Shown: piece by piece, positions 58,677-64,000 of the stretch
Layout of the letters: each line of letters starts with the position of its first letter
How positions within the stretch are numbered: position 1 is the first letter of the stretch
NCBI RefSeq assembly: GCF_019925205.1
Contig: NC_083560.1
Location: 97,492,083-97,556,082, forward strand
Length of the DNA stretch: 64,000 nucleotides
From: Metopolophium dirhodum
Lineage: Eukaryota; Arthropoda; Insecta; Hemiptera; Aphididae
Direction of reading: 5' to 3'
Program-made: the position numbers and the translations under genes
The notes under the pieces: model-generated
The model's input: only the letters and a program-made list of their open reading frames with translations
Told to the model about the DNA's origin: nothing
Database searches by the model: none

Positions 58677-59309
58677 TTTAAACCAATAATTCTAATATGA
58701 ATAAACGATTAAAAGTCACTGATCATCAAAATGTCAACTGCGATAATATTACTGCGACAACTAATAGCTACAATATTTTTAATCTCATAAATACTGTGAT
58801 ACAGCGCGATAAGACTATTGTGAATGTTTTTTTTCTTGAGATAATTCTATTTTTAACCTAGACGTAAATTAGTTGATGATCAATATGCAACGAATAATAT
58901 TATGTATAGTGTATACATTACAATGATAACGAACAAAAAATATCATTAATTCGTCAATTCAAAAACAGACTTTTTATTCGTATTTTTAATCGATCTACGG
59001 AGATACGGTAAAATCAATATGTAGCAGAAATATTATTCATTAAAACATTTTTATAGAAAATAAGATTATTTATAAAAAAAGTTCTATTATTTTTTTTAGT
59101 AAGTAGAATAGTTTTTGAGATAATTAGGAAAAACTGAAAAACTACCCTAAATCGAAATAATCAACCCTCTTGGGGCACGTCTTAGAGTCAATCAATCTTG
59201 ACCAAATTATACACATATTATTTTTATATGCAGAAGATCAGATTTTGGGGATCTCGTTTCAAAAATTTTAAGAAAAAAATTATACCTCTATTACTAAGGA
59301 CCACCCTAA

Positions 59310-59663
59310 TAAATATCTATGTAAAAACAAATAAATGCAATTTAGGTTACTAAATTAGAGAATAAAACCAATGTCTGAAAATGAATTTATGTAGATATAG
59401 ATAGACAAAATCATTTTTTTTAACAAATAACTTTAAGATACACTACCTAAAAATTTAAATGTATAATAATAATTGAAAATTAAAATAAATTTATATTCTT
59501 ATAACAATATTTACATAAATGCATACAAATAAGAATTCTTATTACTTATTATATTTACTACTGATGTACAGGGCCGGAAAATTTCCTAACATCAGTTGTT
59601 AAAAAAATATACTTGTTTTCTAACAATTACAGCGCATAAAACCAAAATAATGTATTGTTTCAG
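59310..59663. other. AT-rich stretch between transposon fragments
   Basis: No gene seen. The last bases form the splice acceptor of the exon at 59664. Confidence 0.5.
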
Positions 59664-60254
59664 TATTTATATTGTGTAGTAAAATCAAAACGTTATGGCA
59701 TAAATAATATTATTCATAGATATCGAGAGCCAGGGCACAGTTTTTTACCCTGTGACCGAGGCTTTGGACGTATAGAAAAAATAAGAAGAAAAATAGAACG
59801 AGTGTATATACCGGAAACTTACCAAGAAATTGTTACCAAAACATCTAAAAAATTCCAAGTCGTAAAAGTCACACAAGATATATTATTTAATTTTTCAGAA
59901 AGTATGAGATCTATGTATAAAAAGACTGTTGTGGGAGTTGACAAAATATCAAAATGTAGTATAATGGCTTATAGGTATATGGAGTATAACTCTGAAGGAT
60001 TGTTTTGTAGTATATCTGGAAACTCTACGGGTAAAGAGAAATTCTTACTCGAAAAGAAAGGGGTGGAAGTAAAGCTACCAGAAAATATGCTACATTTATA
60101 TAATGGACTGTTATTCATTAAGTCAGCAAAATTTCAAGATGTCCAGACCTTGGCATCAAAATATGTTCCTCCTGAATATATATGGTTTTATAGAACACTA
60201 GTTGAAGAAGAATCTTCCAATGGGATTGGTAATAGGTCAGACAATGAAGATTAA
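59664..60254 (+). CDS. C-terminal exon of a Cys-rich, probably transposon-derived protein
   Basis: The open frame has no ATG near its start, but ttgtttcag at 59655-59663 is a good acceptor and the frame after it runs 196 codons to a TAA. It begins YLYCVVKSKRYG and has the conserved GHSFLPCDRGFGRIEKIRRK block that, from memory, closes a large insect protein family whose N-terminal part is Cys-rich, as at 62859-64000. The middle is basic and structured, the end acidic (EEESSNGIGNRSDNED). Upstream exons are not visible, so this is either a fragment or the last exon of a gene cut by insertions. Function unknown; transposon origin is inferred from the surroundings. Confidence 0.55.
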   Translation, partial: YLYCVVKSKRYGINNIIHRYREPGHSFLPCDRGFGRIEKIRRKIERVYIPETYQEIVTKTSKKFQVVKVTQDILFNFSESMRSMYKKTVVGVDKISKCSIMAYRYMEYNSEGLFCSISGNSTGKEKFLLEKKGVEVKLPENMLHLYNGLLFIKSAKFQDVQTLASKYVPPEYIWFYRTLVEEESSNGIGNRSDNED

Positions 60255-60364
60255 TCCATTTTTATATTATAATCTTTTAATTTTTTTTAAACATATTTTA
60301 ATGTTGTGTTATTAATTTTGTTTTATTAATGAACTGAACTTACGGTTATATAACTATATTAGGT

Positions 60365-60738
60365 AATTTATTTTGTTTTGTTAATTAATATTATAATATC
60401 ATGCTATTTAATTTTAACTACCTATACATGTAATATTAGCAATTGATAAACTAACATGATTTCATTCTATACCATTACATATTATTTTAATAGACTGATG
60501 TTATATAACTATGTTACTTTTATTGAAGTTTTGCAGGGTGCAATTTATTTTGTTTTGTTAATTATTATTATTGTTATATCATACTATTAAATTATAACTA
60601 CCTATATATGTAATATTACCAATTTATAAGCTAACGTGATTTCATTATATACCATTACATATTTTAATAGACTGATGTTATATAACTATGTTCCTTTTAT
60701 TAACTTTTTGCAGGGTGCAATTTATTTTGTTTTGTATT
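60365..60738. repeat. Tandem repeat, period 177 bp
   Basis: Two copies and the beginning of a third start with aatttattttgttttgt at 60365, 60542 and 60719. The copies differ at scattered positions. They lie just downstream of the exon at 59664. Confidence 0.8.
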
Positions 60739-60749
60739 ATGAATGTTAT

Positions 60750-61105
60750 TTTTTTGTCTGAAAAATGATACATACGATTATATTTAACTAAATTAAACAA
60801 ATTTTTATATATAATTAGAATGAATAATACTATTTTATTCGTTTTAAACAAATTGATGAAAAATGGATAAATAAAAAGTTCTGTTCAAAAACCAAGATAA
60901 CTCCAAAAATGATATGTATAGTTAAATATTTAAGTAGAATTTGTTTTTTTTTGTCTGAAAATGATTCATAAAATCATACTTCAATGAATAAAACAAATTT
61001 CTAAAACATAGAATGAATAATATTTTTTTTGTATTAAAACAAATTATGAATAGATAATAAATACATGGTTCTGGTCAAAAAACAAGATAACTCCAAAAAT
61101 GTAAG
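60750..61105. repeat. Diverged tandem duplication, period about 190 bp
   Basis: ttttgtctgaaaa recurs at about 60753 and 60950, and aagataactccaaaaatg at 60894 and 61084. The two copies are clearly related but worn. A separate unit from the 177-bp repeat next to it. Confidence 0.65.
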
Positions 61106-61324
61106 TTAGCTTTATATTAGCTATCATCTCAAAGAAATTAAGAAAATCAAATCAATTACTACGGCATCTTTTTTATCGTGGTCTAATGTATCTAAATTAA
61201 TTTCCAAATTATATTTATCTTTATTTAAATATTTTTAAAATAACATTATCGTTTCCTGAAAAGTTTTGAAAAATAGAGTTATCTCGTTCTTGCACGGACC
61301 CCTTCAATTTTTCTTGAGTTTGGG

Positions 61325-61372
61325 TAGGTAGTGCACGTGCACTTGTGCACATACACACGAGCCGCCACTGCC
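61325..61372 (-). mobile_element. Solo hAT terminus
   Basis: The complement of 61372-61358 reads cagtggcggctcgtg, a typical hAT end. The matching other end was not found in the window. Coding remains of another hAT start immediately after it. Confidence 0.5.
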
Positions 61373-62267
61373 AACCATTATTTTAAATGAAGTTGAAACT
61401 ACACAAAAAACGCTCGCTAGTTGTTCAAACTCTGGTACTAGTACTACGGAGTCCGTAAACGTCACATCCTCAGCAAGTTGTTCAAATATACTATAGAAAA
61501 AGATGATGTACCAATAGTCTATTTAATCAGCAAGGATCCTGCAGAATGGGCAATTAATAATTTGACAGTTGATCGTTTAATACTAAAAGAAATAAAACAA
61601 AATATTGACCATGATTTATTGTCAACAAAATTAGTTTGGGGATAAAACGTGATACTTAAAAAAAGTGTATTTTTTCGGACTTTTAAATGGAGAACAACAG
61701 CTTCGAAAAATTTTAATTTATTCCTGTAGTAAAAACGCATTATTTTATATGCACTGTCGAATGTTTGGAGGTTCTACTAAACTTACTACATAAGGTTTAA
61801 TAGACTGGATAAATGTTATTAAGGCTGTAAAGCAACATGAAGTCTCTAACGAACATACTAATTGTCAAATAGTATTTTTACGTAGGAGTAATAATAATAT
61901 TGGGAGAATAGATGATCTCTGTGTTCAAATAAATAATGAAATAGATTATTAGAAAAAGGTGTTAAAACGGGTTATTGCTGTTATAAAAAAACTGGGAAGT
62001 CGTTATTATTTAGAGGTTCCGTGGAAAAAATTTGGAAGCCAAAATAATGGTAATTTTATGATGTGTTTAGAATTAATATCTAAATTTGACCCTTTTCTAA
62101 GCTATTATATTAATTTCAACGTTAAAAAAAATTATTTGAGAGCAAGTATGGAAGGGGATAAACTAAATTCATTAAGTTTATTTACAGTTGTAACTGAACT
62201 AGTAAACAAAATGGACTTCAATGCCATAATACAAGGGTGCCCAATTTATTTTGGAAGCGGGCTATAA
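61373..62267 (+). pseudogene. Degenerate ZMYM1-type hAT transposase, N-terminal half
   Basis: Readable in several frames: a Ser/Thr-rich start, then PAEWAINNLTVDRLILKEIK and LLSTKLVWG, then DWINVIKAVKQHEVSNEHTN, then LKRVIAVIKKLGSRYYLEVP and NNGNFMMCLELISKFDPFLS. These follow the order of ZMYM1-like hAT proteins. Stops (for example at about 61950) and frameshifts break it. The catalytic and dimerisation parts are missing. Confidence 0.75.
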
Positions 62268-62464
62268 TTGCAATTACATTTAGCTGGCGGGCCATGTTAT
62301 GAACTAAACTTTCTTACACTTATAATTCATCTAAAATTCTATTTTCAATTGATACTTAATTAGATAGGACAGATAGGTATTTAAATTAAACATTTTAAAT
62401 TCCACATGTTTTAATTTTAATTTTTAATAATATTTAAAAAAAAACATCAGTGAGACCTATGAAG

Positions 62465-62820
62465 AGACTTATTAGCTAATAATTTTTCAATATCTGGTGA
62501 TAAATCTGATGTTGATAACATCAAATCTGAAATATGAGGCGCAGTTAACGATCTACGATATCTATTTTTGACATAGGTTGGAGTAGAAAAAGCCTTTCGC
62601 AAATATATGTTGATCCAAATCTGCTTGAAATCTGCAAGGCAAGATCACACGTTGCAGGAAAGTCTTCTTTTGGTACTAATTTCCAAAATTTTAATAAATT
62701 TTCTGAAGACTGAAGCTGTGGCTGTGATGATACAGTTTCGGTAAATATCTGCTTCAAGGATAATATTTTGATACTGTTTTTTTTCGAAGTTGTTAGTGTC
62801 TTTAAAAGTTTAAGTTTCAC
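62465..62820 (-). pseudogene. C-terminal fragment of a hAT transposase (GTF2IRD2/ZBED-like)
   Basis: On the minus strand, FWKLVPKEDFPATCDLALQI and FGSTYICERLF form the hAT dimerisation block. After MSKI the frame shifts by one base and continues RYRRSLTAPHISDLMLSTSD to a natural stop near 62465. There is no N-terminal or catalytic part. Probably a leftover of a different hAT from the one just upstream. Confidence 0.75.
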
Positions 62821-62858
62821 GGTTTTGTATAATATTGTGATATAATATAATTATTGCG

Positions 62859-64000
62859 ATGGCAAATAATTCTGACGATTTTGAACTTAGTGATTCAGTA
62901 GATTTTGATGGTGACAGTAGTGACGATTATGTTCCTGACAATGACGAGCCGTTTTCAGAAAATTCAGGTAAGTCACCTAAATATTTTGAATACATAATTC
63001 CGAGGGGTAAATACCTGACAGAAATTTTGTACACCAGATTACTGATTTCAATGATTATACCTATGATTACCCATGATTTACTACAAAGATTACCTATGAT
63101 TACTTATGATTACCTATGATTACCCATGATTACCACCACCTTGTACACTGATTTCCCCCAAGGTGTTTACCCCTCGCATAATTCGTTATGTACATTATAG
63201 TTTTAATAAATAAAGAGAATAGATATTGCCTATATTAATAATATTAATAAAATAATTTCGGTTTTATTATTTGTTATTAATTTGTCTCTACAAGTATTGA
63301 AGTATACCTGATTAATAAAAGTTTTGATTTATTATAATATATTTTTATAGAAATTTAAAATGATTGCAATGCAGTTTATCCTATTAGTTTTTTTTGAATA
63401 ACGTTATTTGCAACTTTTTTTTTACATTACGTATACGTTTATTGATAATTTCTAATTATTAATTATTATAATTAATGATAATTATGTATAATGTAATTCA
63501 ATTTTTTCGTTTTTTGGTTTAGTTGATTTATTTTTTTTCCGTTTTAACATATATAACGTTTTGTAGCTCTGTATAAAACCATTAAGTAGTAAAATTGTAG
63601 TAAAACGACAATTTTGCAGATAGCCACGATGGACCTGAAACTGATGTTGGACGTCGTTCGCCAAAAAAACGACAGAAGTATGTCAGTAAAGCGGAAAATC
63701 GTAAAAGGTGCCGTAATTCAGGTAAATCATATACGACTTCCAAAAATAAAAAAGTAGACGGAAAGAAGTTTGAGAATGTTGACTGTAAATGTAATAAAAA
63801 ATGCATTGAAAAAATACCCGAAGCATCAAGAAAACGGCTGTTTGAGACGTTTTGGAATTTAGGATCATTTTCTTCCCAAAACATTTACATTTGTGGATTA
63901 GTTTCCCAAACCACCCCGGTTACAAGACGCCCTAGAGATTCATCTAGGAAAAAAAAATCTACAACCAACCATTATCGTTTTCAAGTTGAAGGCAATAGCG
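62859..64000 (+). CDS. N-terminal exons of a Cys-rich insect protein family, incomplete at window end
   Basis: Exon 1 (62859-62967) starts at an ATG, encodes a very acidic segment (DFELSDSVDFDGDSSDDYVP) and ends at donor gtaagt in phase 1. Exon 2 starts after acceptor ttttgcag at 63620 and stays in frame to the window end. It encodes a basic stretch (GRRSPKKRQKYVSKAENRKR), a Cys cluster (VDCKCNKKCIEKIPEASRKR) and FETFWNLGSFSSQNIYICGL. This acidic-basic-Cys layout is familiar from many insect genomes as a multi-copy protein of unknown function, probably a transposase relative. The C-terminal signature of the same family is at 59664-60254, upstream in the same orientation, so the two pieces come from different copies or a rearranged one. 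The intron holds a MITE (63001-63176). Confidence 0.7.
63001..63176. mobile_element. MITE, 176 bp, with internal 10-bp tandem repeat
   Basis: Inverted ends cgaggggtaaatacct and its near-complement; exact 8-bp duplication cataattc (62993-63000, 63177-63184). The inside is largely an array of about ten-base units (tgattaccta variants, about 63050-63136). It lies in the first intron of the Cys-rich gene. Confidence 0.85.
63185..63619. other. Remaining intron of the Cys-rich gene
   Basis: AT-rich and T-rich before the acceptor. Minus-strand open frames here and across exon 2 are shadows. Confidence 0.5.

Larger units (their letters stand above)
53526..59309. mobile_element. Unclassified transposon with long inverted ends, host of a MULE
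   Basis: About 210 bases from 53526 are a close inverted copy of about 59045-59254, with words such as ccccaaaatctgatctt and gattgattgactctaagacg. On the right, about 55 further bases run to a plausible end (ccaccctaa, about 59309) that is absent on the left. The left end thus seems cut exactly where the inverted SPTLC1 arm stops. A broken transposase-like gene lies on the minus strand (56539-58676). A MULE is inserted at 54045-56199. The superfamily is not recognised with confidence. Confidence 0.75.

Noticed and set aside
61519..61740. 73-codon minus-strand open frame
   Set aside because: Shadow of the degenerate hAT coding sequence on the plus strand.
63050..63136. Regularly spaced short repeats as a CRISPR-like array
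   Set aside because: Units are about ten bases with no unique spacers, in a eukaryotic MITE.

Overview
The window looks like AT-rich nuclear DNA from a sap-sucking insect, most probably an aphid. This is inferred from the split-gene structure, an insect-like SPTLC1, and the dense load of hAT, MULE and short inverted-repeat elements. There are no bacterial operons, no ribosome binding sites and no CRISPR array, and I recognised no tRNA or rRNA. Exon limits were read by eye from splice sites, reading phase and the known SPTLC1 protein. No search was run.

Region 1 (about 1-27,350) holds one host gene on the plus strand: serine palmitoyltransferase subunit 1 (SPTLC1). It has ten coding exons joining in phase from 2000 to 27111 and a predicted protein of about 466 residues. 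Its long introns carry short transposon remnants, and a hAT relic lies upstream.

Region 2 is the most striking structure. Positions 12738-25905, running from inside exon 4 to inside a MULE relic past exon 9, occur again in inverted orientation at 33359-53525. By eye the arms are almost identical. I saw one substitution, two homopolymer-length differences and two structural changes in the right arm. The right arm therefore carries a partial SPTLC1 copy (part of exon 4, then exons 5-9) on the minus strand, without the start or the last exon. The 7.45 kb spacer holds the true exon 10, small MITEs and a complete-looking ZMYM1-type hAT (28794-31726).

Region 3 is the nest inside the right arm. A hAT (43855-50188) has an exact 8-bp target duplication, and the left arm keeps the empty site. 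A second, intact-looking hAT (44120-47941) with its own 8-bp duplication sits inside it. Further along, 681 bp of the arm is replaced by 1340 bp that ends exactly at a hAT terminus.

Region 4 (53526-64000) is a transposon field. An element with about 210-bp terminal inverted repeats carries a broken, unusual transposase and is itself interrupted by a MULE (54045-56199). Beyond it lie hAT fragments, tandem repeats, and two pieces of one Cys-rich, probably transposon-derived protein family: a C-terminal exon at 59664 and the first exons of another member at 62859, cut off by the window end.

The only clear cellular function is de novo sphingolipid synthesis through SPTLC1. The rest is a record of transposition, plus a large, apparently young, inverted duplication whose breakpoints fall in or at transposons.
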